Counted from the stretch's first letter, positions 43,173 to 54,326 are shown. The stretch: 64,000 bases of DNA from Saccharopolyspora shandongensis (GCF_900106995.1 NZ_FNOK01000007.1:62001-126000), one strand, 5' to 3'. The notes: a model not told the origin generated them from the letters alone. Numbers and translations are program-made.

Positions 43173-44027
43173 ATGGATCTCGGCCAACGGCAGGCCGAAG
43201 CGCCCGGTGTCGCCGCCGCATCGGGGGCGGTCACCGCGACGGTGCGCGGCGGCGACGGCTGGCCGGTGCCGGAAGCGGTGCTGACCGTCATCGACGGCAC
43301 CGGCACGCAGGTCGCGAGGGTGCAGGGCGACGCGCAGGGCTCGGTGGTCGCCGCCGGGCTCCGGGCCGGCGCCTACACCGCGATCGTCACGGCGGTCGGG
43401 CACGAGCCGCTCGCCCGGACCACGCTGGTGCACGACGGGACGGCCGCCACCCTCGGCGAGGTCGAGCTGCGCCGGGTCGGCGGGGCCGACCTGCCGTCGC
43501 CCGGGCTGTGGCGGATCGACCCGGTGCACTCGTCGATCCAGGTCACCGCCAAGCACCTGGGCATCAGCAGCATCCACGGGCGCTTCAACGAGTTCGCCGG
43601 CGAGGTGCGCATCGGCAACCCGGTGGAATCGTCCACAGTGGAGGTCCGGATCGCCGCGGCCGGCATCGACACGGCCAACGGGATGCGCGACGACCACCTG
43701 CGCAGCGCGGACTTCCTGGACGTGGAGCGGCATCCCGAGATCACCTTCCGGTCCACCGGGCTGCGCCCGCGCGGCGGCGACCGCTGGGACCTCGACGGCG
43801 AGCTGACGCTGTGCGGGGTGACCCGGCCGGTGCGGCTGGACACCCGGTTCGCCGGCGTGGGCCCGGACCCGTGGGGCGGCACCCGGGCCTCGGCGACGGC
43901 GACCACCCAGCTGCGCCGCGAGGACTTCGCGATGACGTTCAACCAGGCCCTGCAGACGGGGATCGCCGCGATCGGCACCACCCTGAAGGTCGAGATCGAC
44001 ATCCAAGCCGTCCGCGAGGACGGGTAG
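43173..44027 (+). CDS. YceI-family protein with N-terminal carboxypeptidase-regulatory-like domain
   Basis: 284 residues. An N-terminal beta-sandwich (about 20-95: AVTATVRGGDGWPVPEAVLT, VIDGTGTQVARVQGDAQGSV) resembles the repeats at the end of the preceding transporter. The YceI lipocalin-like barrel follows (LWRIDPVHSSIQVTAKHLGI, MRDDHLRSADFLDVERHPEI, TFRSTGLRPRGGDRWDLDGE), which binds polyisoprenoids or similar lipids. No signal peptide is seen, unusual for YceI. ATG 43173 is preferred because GAGGAG lies 9 nt before it; ATG 43164 directly abuts that box. It is co-transcribed with the transporter. Confidence 0.87.
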   Translation: MDLGQRQAEAPGVAAASGAVTATVRGGDGWPVPEAVLTVIDGTGTQVARVQGDAQGSVVAAGLRAGAYTAIVTAVGHEPLARTTLVHDGTAATLGEVELRRVGGADLPSPGLWRIDPVHSSIQVTAKHLGISSIHGRFNEFAGEVRIGNPVESSTVEVRIAAAGIDTANGMRDDHLRSADFLDVERHPEITFRSTGLRPRGGDRWDLDGELTLCGVTRPVRLDTRFAGVGPDPWGGTRASATATTQLRREDFAMTFNQALQTGIAAIGTTLKVEIDIQAVREDG

Positions 44028-44090
44028 TGTTCCAGGCCCGTTTTGCGTGCGTCACGCGTCGCGGCGGCGGTTGCGTGCATGGGTGAAAGA

Positions 44091-44138
44091 GCTCGTGAGT
44101 ACTTTGGATCGCTATGGCGCTCCAAAGTACTCACGAGC
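44091..44138. terminator. Terminator hairpin between YceI and AGCS genes
   Basis: GCTCGTGAGTACTTTGGA (44091-44108) pairs perfectly with 44121-44138; the inner CGC-TATG-GCG extends the stem. The apex CGCTATGGCG resembles that of the hairpin at 9998-10043. About 40 bp upstream (44031-44050), TTCCAGGCCCGTTTTGCGTG is a fragment of the dispersed repeat end. It serves two convergent genes. Confidence 0.8.
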
Positions 44139-44163
44139 ATTCATCTGCTGAAACCCTTGTGCG

Positions 44164-45726
44164 TCAGACCTTTTCGAACTTGCGGACCTCGCCGGTGCGC
44201 AGCTTCTCCCGGTAGGACGCCAGTTCCCGCTTCACCACCGGGACCATGATGTACAGCCCGATGATGTTGAACAGAGCCAGCGCGAACAGCACCGCGTCGG
44301 CGAAGTTCAGCACGCTGCCCAGCGTCAGCACCGAGCCGACGACGGTGAACAGGCAGAACACCACGTTGTAGATGCGCTCGCTGGTCTTGCCCTTGCCGAA
44401 GAGGAACAGCCACGCCCGCTGGCCGTAGTAGCCCCAGGTGATGATCGTGGAGATGGCGAACATCGCGACGGCCAGCGTGAGGACGTAGGGGAACCACGGC
44501 AGCACCGTGGCGAAGGACTCCGAGGTGACGGTGACGCCGTCCGGGGTCTCGCCACCGGCCAGCACCTGCTGCTGGGCGTCCACCCAGAACTGCGTCTTGG
44601 CGATGACGATGGTCAGCGCCGTCATGGTGCACACGATCACCGTGTCGATGAACGGCTCCAGCAGCGCGACCAGGCCCTCGGTGGCCGGGTGCTTGGTGCG
44701 CACCGCGGAATGCGCGATGGGCGCCGAGCCGAGCCCCGCCTCGTTGGAGAAGGCGGCTCGCTGGAAGCCGACGATGAGCACGCCGATCATGCCGCCGAAC
44801 CCGGCCTCCGGGGTGAACGCGCCGGAGACGATCTCGCCGACCGCGGTGGGCACCGAGTCGATGTTGACGCCGATGACGATCAGGCAGGCGGTCACGTAGA
44901 TGACGGCCATCGCTGGGACGAGGCGGCTGGTGACGGCGCCGATGGACTTGATCCCGCCGATGATCACGGCGCCGATGATGACCGCGAGCAGAATGCCGAA
45001 GACCAGGGCCGCGCCGTCGGAGCCGAGCCAGCCGGTGTCGCCGCCGGTGACGTCGCGCAGCTGCGCGAAGGTCTGGTTGGCCTGGAACATGTTGCCGCCG
45101 GCGATGGCGAAGAACAGGATCATCACGGCGGCCAGCACGGCGAGCACCTTGCCCAGCACCGCGCCGAACGCGCCGGGGATCCGCTCCGGGATGCCCTTGC
45201 GCAGGTAGTGCATCGGGCCGCCGGAGACGGTGCCGTCCGCGGCGATTTCCCGGTACTTCACGCCCAGCGTGCACTCGACGAACTTGGTGGCCATGCCGAG
45301 CAGGCCGCAGACGATCATCCAGAACGTCGCGCCCGCGCCGCCGATGGTCACCGCCACGCCGACGCCGGCGATGTTGCCGAGCCCGACGGTGCCCGACAGC
45401 GCCGAGGCCAGCGCCTGGAAGTGGTTGATCTCGCCCGGTTCCTTCGGGTCGGTGTACTTGCCCCGGACCAGGTCGATGGAGAGCTTGAACGCGCGGAACT
45501 GGACGAAGCCGAAGACGACCGTGAACACCGCGGCGGCGATGACCAGCCAGGCCACGATCCACGGGAAGGTCACGCCGAAGACGGTGATCTTGCCGAAGAC
45601 GATGTCGGAGAAGCCCTCGGAGATCGGGTCGAACACGCTGTTGATCGCGTTCTCGATGTCGGCCAGGGCGCCGGATTCGGCGGCCAGGACGAGCCCACCG
45701 TCCGGCGGCGATGTGCTGTAGGTCAT
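44164..45726 (-). CDS. Alanine/glycine:cation symporter (AGCS family)
   Basis: 520 residues with about eleven membrane helices. AGCS signatures are present: NHFQALASALSGTVGLGNIA, GVGVAVTIGGAGATFWMIVC, FVECTLGVKYREIAADGTVS, GGPMHYLRKG and GFQRAAFSNEAGLGSAPIAH. It imports alanine or glycine with Na+ or H+. The gene is divergent from clpB; in the 198-bp gap the HAIR box lies closer to clpB, so whether HspR also affects this gene is open. Confidence 0.93.
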   Translation of the reverse strand: MTYSTSPPDGGLVLAAESGALADIENAINSVFDPISEGFSDIVFGKITVFGVTFPWIVAWLVIAAAVFTVVFGFVQFRAFKLSIDLVRGKYTDPKEPGEINHFQALASALSGTVGLGNIAGVGVAVTIGGAGATFWMIVCGLLGMATKFVECTLGVKYREIAADGTVSGGPMHYLRKGIPERIPGAFGAVLGKVLAVLAAVMILFFAIAGGNMFQANQTFAQLRDVTGGDTGWLGSDGAALVFGILLAVIIGAVIIGGIKSIGAVTSRLVPAMAVIYVTACLIVIGVNIDSVPTAVGEIVSGAFTPEAGFGGMIGVLIVGFQRAAFSNEAGLGSAPIAHSAVRTKHPATEGLVALLEPFIDTVIVCTMTALTIVIAKTQFWVDAQQQVLAGGETPDGVTVTSESFATVLPWFPYVLTLAVAMFAISTIITWGYYGQRAWLFLFGKGKTSERIYNVVFCLFTVVGSVLTLGSVLNFADAVLFALALFNIIGLYIMVPVVKRELASYREKLRTGEVRKFEKV

Positions 45727-45830
45727 AGCCGTGTAGCTAAATAGGGTTAAAACGTTCGATCAAGCAAATCTGATGACATTTCGGATAAATCGAAATCTCG
45801 CCGCGACCCGAAGTGAGTCAGCTGACTATT

Positions 45831-45851
45831 CTTGAGTGGAACTCGCTCAAG
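45831..45851. promoter_or_regulatory. HAIR box (HspR operator) of clpB
   Basis: CTTGAGT-N7-GCTCAAG is identical in both arms to HAIR box 2 of the dnaK operon and lies 74-94 bp before the clpB start. It places clpB in the same HspR regulon. Confidence 0.93.
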
Positions 45852-45924
45852 TTTCCTCACGTTGACCGGGTAACATGGTGGCTGCAGAGACCCGAACCAG
45901 CCGCCCCCGGCCACGAGGTGAGGA

Positions 45925-48507
<2,583 letters not shown>

Positions 48508-48530
48508 CCTTCGCCCCACGGGCCCTGACC

Positions 48531-48576
48531 GCACCCCGGGTGTGCAGTTTCAATTGAAACTGCACACCCGGGGTGC
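48531..48576 (+). terminator. 46-bp perfect palindrome, terminator of clpB
   Basis: Two 23-nt halves (GCACCCCGGGTGTGCAGTTT-CAA and its complement) meet without a gap, 23 bp after the stop. Its centre, CAGTTTCAATTGAAACTG, equals two copies of the terminal repeat of the adjoining 277-bp element placed head to head. It probably folds with a small loop and ends clpB transcription. Confidence 0.85.
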
Positions 48577-48585
48577 CCGGGTTTC

Positions 48586-48862
48586 CCGCAGTTTCAATTG
48601 AGGTTTTTCCAGCCTCGTTTTGCGTGGCGGTGCGGGTGGCGGAACCTCAGAGGCTCCCTGGTCTGTGGGTGCCCTGACTTATGTATGTCCAATACACGGC
48701 GTCAGGGCCGTCCTCGCCGAGGGAACCTCTGAGAACCCGCGGCGGTGCAGGTGTCGTAGGTGGGTTATGCGCCTGCGGCGCATGCGGCACCCCATCGACG
48801 TGCAGCTTTGCGACCCGCGGCTGCGGGCCGAGCAGGATGAAAAACCCTCATTGAAACTGCGG
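48586..48862 (+). repeat. Dispersed TIR-bounded intergenic element, type A, forward copy
   Basis: CCGCAGTTTCAATTGAGG at the left and CCTCATTGAAACTGCGG at the right are inverted with one indel. Inside, GCCCTGAC (48671-48678) pairs with GTCAGGGC (48701-48708) around the loop ATGTATGTCCAATACAC, nested in the pair CCTCAGAGG/CCTCTGAG. It fills the gap between the clpB palindrome and the stop codon of the convergent MFS gene. No coding potential is evident. Confidence 0.88.
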
Positions 48863-50080
48863 TCAGCGGCGGGCGAAGGTGGAGAGGGCCGCGACGGTGA
48901 CGAAGACGGCCGCCGTCGCGGTGAAGACCAGCGTCGCCGCGGTCAGGCCGTAGGCCGTGCTGAGGAAGCCCAGGGCGACGCTGGGGACGCTGGCCGACAG
49001 GTACGCCACGACGTAGATCAGCGCCGCGGTGCCCGCCCGGTGTTCCGGGGAGGCCAAGCCGGTCAGCATCCGGAATCCGCCCATGAACACCAGGCCCCAG
49101 CCGGTGCCGAGCACCGCCGAGCCGACGAAGAACACCGAGGCGCCCTGTCCGAGCGCAGCCGCCGCCACTCCCGCGAGCCCGGCGAGCATCAGCGGCGCGC
49201 CGACCCGCACCGCGCGCCGCGCCTCCCAGCCGCCCAGCAGCAGTTGCGCGAGCCCGCCGAACCCGGCCAGCACCGCGACCGCCAAACCGCCCACCAGGTA
49301 GGGGTTTCCGCTGACCAGCCCCTTGGCCACCGACGGCCCGAGGGACATGAACATGCCGCCGACGATCCACGAGGCCAGCAGCGTCGTCGCCATCAGCGCG
49401 AACGCCGCGCCCTTCCCGGCAGGCACGGTCGGCCGCTGCGGGCGCAGCACCTCGCGCAGTGCGCTGCGGTGCGTGACCGGCTCGGGCATCAGCAGCACGC
49501 CCGGGATCGCGAGCAGGAACCCGAGGATCAGCAGCAGGTAGCTGGTCAGCGTCGGCCCGGGCACGAACTGCACCAGCGCACCCGCCAGCAGCGAGCCGAG
49601 CGCCATGCCGAGCCCGGCGGCGACGCCGTTGATCAGCGATCCGCGATTGGTGCCCGGGCGCTGGAAGTCCAGCAGGGCGCCGCTGATCGCGCTGGTCGCG
49701 ATCCCGGTGGCCAGGCCCTGCAGCGCCCGGCCGACCAGCAGCCAGCCGACGCTCGGCGCGATCGCGAGCACCAGCATCGAGGCGATCTCCAGCACGAGCC
49801 CGGTCAGCAGCACCGGCCTGCGGCCGATGTGGTCGGACAGCGACCCGAACAGCACCAGCGCGAGCAGGATGAGGACCGCGTAGACGGCGAAGACCTCGGT
49901 GAGGACCGTGGTGGTGAAGTGCCATCGCTGCTGGTAGATCGAGTACATCGGGGACGGCGCGGTGGAGGCCATCAGGAACAGGGCGTACAGCCCGCCGATG
50001 AACCAGAACGACGCGGGCCGGGACAGCGCGGCGCGGGTGAGGGGTCCGCTGCGGGGCTGGACGAGCTCCGTTGTGGTCAT
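48863..50080 (-). CDS. MFS efflux transporter
   Basis: 405 residues with about twelve membrane helices. FWFIGGLYALFLMASTAPSP begins the first helix, GSLSDHIGRRPVLLTGLVLE is motif A in loop 2-3, and GLATGIATSAISGALLDFQR lies near helix 5. It is most like drug-exporting MFS members. ATG 50080 has GAGGAAGG upstream; an open extension to 50314 covers the regulatory region and is not coding. It is divergent from a TetR gene with two identical operators between them, so this is a typical pump/repressor pair. The stop codon abuts the dispersed repeat. Confidence 0.88.
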   Translation of the reverse strand: MTTTELVQPRSGPLTRAALSRPASFWFIGGLYALFLMASTAPSPMYSIYQQRWHFTTTVLTEVFAVYAVLILLALVLFGSLSDHIGRRPVLLTGLVLEIASMLVLAIAPSVGWLLVGRALQGLATGIATSAISGALLDFQRPGTNRGSLINGVAAGLGMALGSLLAGALVQFVPGPTLTSYLLLILGFLLAIPGVLLMPEPVTHRSALREVLRPQRPTVPAGKGAAFALMATTLLASWIVGGMFMSLGPSVAKGLVSGNPYLVGGLAVAVLAGFGGLAQLLLGGWEARRAVRVGAPLMLAGLAGVAAAALGQGASVFFVGSAVLGTGWGLVFMGGFRMLTGLASPEHRAGTAALIYVVAYLSASVPSVALGFLSTAYGLTAATLVFTATAAVFVTVAALSTFARR

Positions 50081-50131
50081 GCCTTCCTCTGCTTCCAACG
50101 GCCGCGGATCGCCCTGCTCGCAGCGGGCCGC

Positions 50132-50188
50132 AGCGGAATGAGTGATTCCGCTCGGGTCCAACCCGGCAGCGGAATGGATCATTCCGCT
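50132..50188. promoter_or_regulatory. Twin TetR operators of the MFS/TetR pair
   Basis: AGCGGAAT-N5-ATTCCGCT occurs twice, at 50132-50152 and 50168-50188, with identical 8-bp arms and 36-bp centre spacing. They lie between the divergent pump and repressor genes, one near each start. Confidence 0.85.
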
Positions 50189-50207
50189 GTCCGCGTATGC
50201 TGTGGCC

Positions 50208-50837
50208 ATGCCCACACCGGACAGGTCCGCGCAATACGACGACCAGGTCATCGCCGCCGCGCGCGAGGTGTTCGCCGAGCAGGGCTTCGCGGCGCCGATG
50301 TCGGAGGTCGCCAAGCGCGCGGGCGTCGGAGTGGCGAGCGTGTACCGGCGCTACCCGAGCAAGCAGGAGCTGGTCGAGCAGGTCCGCATCGCCGCGTTCC
50401 GGCGGATCATCGGCGAGGCGGAAGCGGCCCGCGCCGAGGAGTCCGATCCGTGGCAGGCCCTGGACCGGTTCATGCGCCGCTGCCTGCGGGAGGGCTCGGG
50501 GATCGGCACCGTGTTGCCGCCGATGGACCAGCAGCACACCTATTCCGCGGAGTTCCGCGAGCTGCAGCAGGGCGTCGCGAAGGAGATCGAGGCCCTGGTC
50601 GACGCCGCGAAGCAGGCGGGCGAGCTGCGCGCGGACGTGGACTGGACGGACATCCTGCTGCTGCTCAAGCACCTCAACCCGGCGCTGCCGACGAGCGAGG
50701 CCCGGCGGGCCGAGTTCCGCGCCCGCTACCTGTCCCTGGTGCTCGAAGGCCTGCGGGCGGGAGGCGCGGAGCTGCCGGGGCCGCCGCCGGACCGGGCCGA
50801 GTGGCAGGCCCTCTGCGACAACTTCGCCCTGTCCTGA
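50208..50837 (+). CDS. TetR-family repressor of the adjacent MFS pump
   Basis: 209 residues: YDDQVIAAAREVFAEQGFAA, PMSEVAKRAGVGVASVYRRY, PSKQELVEQVRIAAF is the DNA-binding domain (about 10-58). The C-terminal domain (FMRRCLREGSGIGTVLPPMD, WTDILLLLKHLNPALPTSEA) resembles the SbtR-like class. ATG 50208 is preceded by TATGCT at 50196-50201, so the mRNA may be leaderless or nearly so. It should bind the two AGCGGAAT dyads and control both its own gene and the pump. Confidence 0.9.
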   Translation: MPTPDRSAQYDDQVIAAAREVFAEQGFAAPMSEVAKRAGVGVASVYRRYPSKQELVEQVRIAAFRRIIGEAEAARAEESDPWQALDRFMRRCLREGSGIGTVLPPMDQQHTYSAEFRELQQGVAKEIEALVDAAKQAGELRADVDWTDILLLLKHLNPALPTSEARRAEFRARYLSLVLEGLRAGGAELPGPPPDRAEWQALCDNFALS

Positions 50838-50876
50838 CCGATCGCCCCCGGGTTCGGTTTCCCTTGGTGGGTCCCC

Positions 50877-50928
50877 AATTTTGCCTAAAATCGGGTCGTT
50901 CGGAACCCGCTCAATTTTAGGCAAAATC
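50877..50928 (+). terminator. Long hairpin after the TetR gene
   Basis: ATTTTGCCTAAAAT (50878-50891) and ATTTTAGGCAAAAT (50914-50927) are exact complements; an inner CGGGT/ACCCG pair closes the loop. The arms are strikingly AT-rich for this genome. It lies 40 bp after the stop, in the 304-bp gap before the YtrA-type operon; the remaining gap DNA shows only the promoter noted next. Confidence 0.65.
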
Positions 50929-51078
50929 GGACACTGCGGGACCCGAGTTCTGCATTGCGGAACCTTGGCTATGGGTCTTTCCCGTCTTGGTCTATGGGGG
51001 AAGTCGTCCTGCTCCGCTGCGCCTCAGCGTTCAGCTGGGGCGCTTTTTGCTGCTCAGGGGCCTTTTCGGGGGTTCGGC

Positions 51079-51110
51079 TTGACCTAGATCGGTCCATAGT
51101 TATCCTATGG
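51079..51110 (+). promoter_or_regulatory. Promoter and operator of the YtrA/ABC operon
   Basis: TTGACC (51079-51084) and TATCCT (51101-51106) are spaced by 16 bp. The dyad CCATAG-N5-CTATGG (51094-51110) covers the -10, so binding would block RNA polymerase. It is the likely site of the GntR/YtrA protein encoded just downstream. Confidence 0.65.
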
Positions 51111-51141
51111 TCGTAGGTAAATAGAGTGATAGGGGAAGTGC

Positions 51142-51534
51142 TTGATCGAGTTCCGCGTCGACAGCGGTACCGGGGTGCCGCCCTACCGGCAGCTCGTGCA
51201 TCAGGTCGAGCACGCCCTCCGGCTCGGGCAGCTGCAGGTCGGCGACCGCCTGCCCACCGTCAAAGAAGTCGCGAAGAGCCTCGTCATCAACCCGAACACG
51301 GTGTTGAAGGCGTACCGCGAGCTGGAGCACAAGGGACTGGCCAAGGGCCGTCCCGGGGCGGGCACGTTCATCGAGAGCGGCCTGACCGGGCTCCCCGCTG
51401 AGAAGCAGGCCGAGTTGCGCGCCGGCCTGGAGCGGTGGCTGACCGAGGCGTACCGGGCCGGCATGGATTCCGACGGCATCGCCGCGCTGATCGCGACGGC
51501 GCTGCACGACTTCCGTCCTGAGGGGAACCAATGA
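51142..51534 (+). CDS. GntR-family regulator, YtrA subfamily
   Basis: 130 residues, short as in YtrA: a winged helix (YRQLVHQVEHALRLGQLQVG, DRLPTVKEVAKSLVINPNTV, LKAYRELEHKGLAKGRPGAG) and a short helical tail in place of a ligand domain. YtrA regulators usually repress an ABC exporter operon of which they are the first gene, as here. TTG start with GGGGAAG upstream; the stop overlaps the ATPase ATG by 4 bp. The operator over the promoter implies autorepression. Confidence 0.92.
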   Translation: MIEFRVDSGTGVPPYRQLVHQVEHALRLGQLQVGDRLPTVKEVAKSLVINPNTVLKAYRELEHKGLAKGRPGAGTFIESGLTGLPAEKQAELRAGLERWLTEAYRAGMDSDGIAALIATALHDFRPEGNQ

Positions 51535-52406
51535 CTGAAATCGCCATGACGGCGACCGGCCTCGGCAAGCGGTACGGCCGCAAGTGGGGCCTGCGGAACT
51601 GCTCGCTGCAGGTGCCCGCGGGCCGGGTCGTCGGCCTCGTCGGCCCGAACGGCGCGGGCAAGTCCACGCTGCTGAACCTGATGGTCGGCCTGCTCGCGCC
51701 GACCGAAGGCGAGCTGACACTGCTCGGCGAGCGCGTCGGCCCCGGCACCGTGCTGGACCGCGTGGCCTACCTCGACCAGGAGCACTCGCTGTACCGGAAC
51801 TTCAAGGTGCGCGAGATGCTCAAGGCCGGGCGGATGCTGAACAAGCGCTGGGACGAGCAGATCGCGCTGGACCGCCTCGCCGAGCTGAACATCCCGCTGG
51901 AGAGCCGGATCGGCGGGCTCTCCGGCGGCCAGCGGGCGCAGGTCGCGCTCGCGGTGGCCCTGGCGAAGAAGCCCGAGCTGCTGATCCTGGACGAGCCGGT
52001 GGCGAGCCTCGACCCGCTGGCCAGGCGGGAGCTGATGAGCGTCCTGATGGAGACGAAGGCCGACTGGGACTGCACCGTGGTCCTGTCCTCGCACGTGGTC
52101 TCCGAGCTGGAGCGGCTCTGCGACCACCTGATCGTGCTGGACCACGGCCAGGTCAAGCTCGCCGAGGACATCGACGACCTGCTGGAGCAGCACCACGTCC
52201 TGACCGGGCCGGCGGGCGCGGTGGCGGGCGTGACCGGCGAGGTCGTGCACCGGGAGGAGCGCGGCGACCGGGTTTCCCTGCTGGTGCGCGGGAATCCGCC
52301 GACTGCCGGCTCTTCGTGGGACGTGCAGCGCGTCGATCTGGAAACGCTCGTCATGCACTACCTGACGGCTGCGGCGCCGCCGCGCATCCGGGAGGCCGCC
52401 GCATGA
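51531..52406 (+). CDS. ABC exporter ATPase
   Basis: 291 residues: Walker A LVGPNGAGKSTLLNLMVGLL, Q loop AYLDQEHSLYRNFKVREML, signature LSGGQRAQVALAVALAKKPE and Walker B LLILDEPVASLDPLARRELM, then LSSHVVSELERLCDHLIVLD. It resembles YtrB-like ATPases. It drives export by the two following permeases. Stop and start overlap with the next gene (ATGA). The substrate is unknown; YtrA-type systems commonly respond to cell-wall antibiotics. Confidence 0.93.
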   Translation: MTEIAMTATGLGKRYGRKWGLRNCSLQVPAGRVVGLVGPNGAGKSTLLNLMVGLLAPTEGELTLLGERVGPGTVLDRVAYLDQEHSLYRNFKVREMLKAGRMLNKRWDEQIALDRLAELNIPLESRIGGLSGGQRAQVALAVALAKKPELLILDEPVASLDPLARRELMSVLMETKADWDCTVVLSSHVVSELERLCDHLIVLDHGQVKLAEDIDDLLEQHHVLTGPAGAVAGVTGEVVHREERGDRVSLLVRGNPPTAGSSWDVQRVDLETLVMHYLTAAAPPRIREAAA

Positions 52407-53272
52407 CCTGGTTGACCTGGCGGCAGCACCGGCTCGGGCTGGCCGGATTCGCCGTCGTCTTCCTCGGCGGGGCGGCGATCTACCTCTTCTCCGACTCGCT
52501 CGGCGCCGATGCCTCGACGGTTTACGCCACGCCGTACGGGTTCTCGCGCCTGGTCAAGTTCGTCGAGGACGCCAGCATCTTCCTGCTGCCGCTTCCGCTG
52601 CTGGTCGGCATGTTCGCGGGTGCTCCGCTGGTGTCCAGGGAGCTGGAGCAGCACACGTTCCGCTACGCGTGGACCCAGGGCGTTTCGCGGAGCCAGTGGC
52701 TGAGCAGCAAGGTGCTCCTGGTCGGGTGCGCGGTTCTGGCGCTCAGCACGATCTTCTCCCTCGTGCACATGAGCTGGTTCGCGCCGATGGTTCCCGAGAT
52801 GGGCTGGTTCCGCTTCTTCAACCAGTCGATCCCGGCGTTCCCGATGAGCTGCCTGTTCACCTTCGCGCTGGGAGTTGCCGCCGGAACGCTGCTCAAGCGA
52901 ACGGTGCCCGCGATGGCCGCGACCCTGTTCGGCGGCGCCGCGGTCTTCGTGGTGGTGGCCTGGCTGCTGCGGCCGAACTACCAGGAGCCGATGACCCTGA
53001 CCCGGGCGGTCGAACCGGTCGGCCAGCAATCCGGATCCGACGACGTGCTCAACGATGCGTACTACCTCGGCACGGTTTACCGCGACAGTTCGGGCGGAAC
53101 CGGGGTTTCGGCGGTCTGGCGAGAAGGTGAACCCGCGCCGCTGCGCATCGTCACCTACCACCCGGCGGACCGGTTCTGGTCCTTCCAATTCATCGAAGCG
53201 GGGATCTACCTCGCGTTGACCATCGCTTGTCTGGCGCTGGCCTTCTACTGGCTGCGCCGCAAATTCAGCTGA
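52403..53272 (+). CDS. ABC transporter permease
   Basis: 289 residues with about six membrane helices and a large extracytoplasmic loop before the last one. The N-terminus TWLTWRQHRLGLAGFAVVFL, then EQHTFRYAWTQGVSRSQWLS and YHPADRFWSFQFIEAGIYLA, are repeated in similar form in the next permease. The start overlaps the ATPase stop by 4 bp. Confidence 0.88.
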   Translation: MTWLTWRQHRLGLAGFAVVFLGGAAIYLFSDSLGADASTVYATPYGFSRLVKFVEDASIFLLPLPLLVGMFAGAPLVSRELEQHTFRYAWTQGVSRSQWLSSKVLLVGCAVLALSTIFSLVHMSWFAPMVPEMGWFRFFNQSIPAFPMSCLFTFALGVAAGTLLKRTVPAMAATLFGGAAVFVVVAWLLRPNYQEPMTLTRAVEPVGQQSGSDDVLNDAYYLGTVYRDSSGGTGVSAVWREGEPAPLRIVTYHPADRFWSFQFIEAGIYLALTIACLALAFYWLRRKFS

Positions 53273-53350
53273 CCTGATTCCGGGCGAAACGAGGGCGCGA
53301 ATCGCGCCCCGACCGATGCTGCCCGGAAAACCCCAAAACCGGAGGTACGA

Positions 53351-54280
53351 ATGATCTGGTTGACCTGGCGGCAACATCGGTTGATGATCGCCCTGGTCGG
53401 TGCGGTTCTGCTCGGTTTCGCCGCGTGGTTCCTGTTGCTGGGCAACGGAATGCGAGGTTCGCTGGGACCGGCCGAGTTGGCCGAGTGCATCGGGTTCGGC
53501 ATGGACTGCGGCGAGTGGACTTCGTCGCTCGGCCTGCTGAACAGCCTGCAGACCACGCTGCTTCCCGTGCTGCCGGCGCTGATCGGCGCGTTCCTGGGCG
53601 CGCCGATGCTCACGCGGGAGATCGAACAGCGAACCTTCCGCTACGCCTGGACGCAGGGGGTCTCCCGCGAGCACTGGCTGTTCAGCAAGGTGTTCCTGCT
53701 CGGCGGCGCGATCGCGGTGCTCAGCGCCGTGTTCTCGGCCGCGTACATGTGGTTCTTCCAGCCGGCCGTGCCGGAGTGGAGCTGGTTCGACGCCTTCGGC
53801 ATGCTGCTGCCGTCCTTCCCCGCGACGTGCGTGTTCGGTTTCGCGCTCGGCGTCCTGGCCGGAACGGTGACCAAGCACCTCCTCGTCGGAATGGCGTTGT
53901 CGCTGGTCGGTTTCCTGGCCCTCTTCCTCCCTGTCGTGGCGTGGCTGCGACCGCACTACATGTCGCCGATGCAGCTCACGGTCGACGAGTACTACAGCGG
54001 ACCTCGCGGCTGGGTGACCGAGTTCGTCTACCGGAGCCCGGCCGGCGAGGAGTTGGACATCTTCGAGGCGCTCCGGGCGAGCGGCATCTCGCATGCGCCG
54101 AACTCCTTCGGCTCGGCCGAGACCGACCAGCTCAGCGCGGCCGGTTACACCCAAATCATGCTCGTCCAGCCCGGAAGCCGGTTCTGGACGTTCCAGTTCG
54201 TCGATGCCGGGGTCTTCCTGGTGCTCGCCGCGGCGTGCATCGCGCTGACCTGCTGGCTGTTGCGCCGCAAGGCGATCTGA
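53351..54280 (+). CDS. ABC transporter permease, paralogue of the preceding gene
   Basis: 309 residues, six membrane helices. IWLTWRQHRLMIALVGAVLL, REIEQRTFRYAWTQGVSREH and QPGSRFWTFQFVDAGVFLVL align with the preceding permease, so the pair arose by tandem duplication and probably forms a heterodimer. ATG 53351 has GGAGGT 5 nt upstream; a 78-bp gap separates it from the first permease, enough for extra regulation. Confidence 0.88.
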   Translation: MIWLTWRQHRLMIALVGAVLLGFAAWFLLLGNGMRGSLGPAELAECIGFGMDCGEWTSSLGLLNSLQTTLLPVLPALIGAFLGAPMLTREIEQRTFRYAWTQGVSREHWLFSKVFLLGGAIAVLSAVFSAAYMWFFQPAVPEWSWFDAFGMLLPSFPATCVFGFALGVLAGTVTKHLLVGMALSLVGFLALFLPVVAWLRPHYMSPMQLTVDEYYSGPRGWVTEFVYRSPAGEELDIFEALRASGISHAPNSFGSAETDQLSAAGYTQIMLVQPGSRFWTFQFVDAGVFLVLAAACIALTCWLLRRKAI

Positions 54281-54326
54281 TCTCCCGGCTTTGCTCGGGA
54301 CCTTCACTGAATCGAGAGGAAAAACC

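Noticed and set aside
41216..44086. A 956-codon plus-strand frame overlapping the transporter and YceI genes
   Set aside because: It is out of frame with two genes showing definite domains; the Arg/Gly/Ala-rich product has no homology.
48620..50920. A 766-codon plus-strand frame running through a repeat and the MFS gene
   Set aside because: It begins inside the dispersed repeat and is antisense to the transporter.
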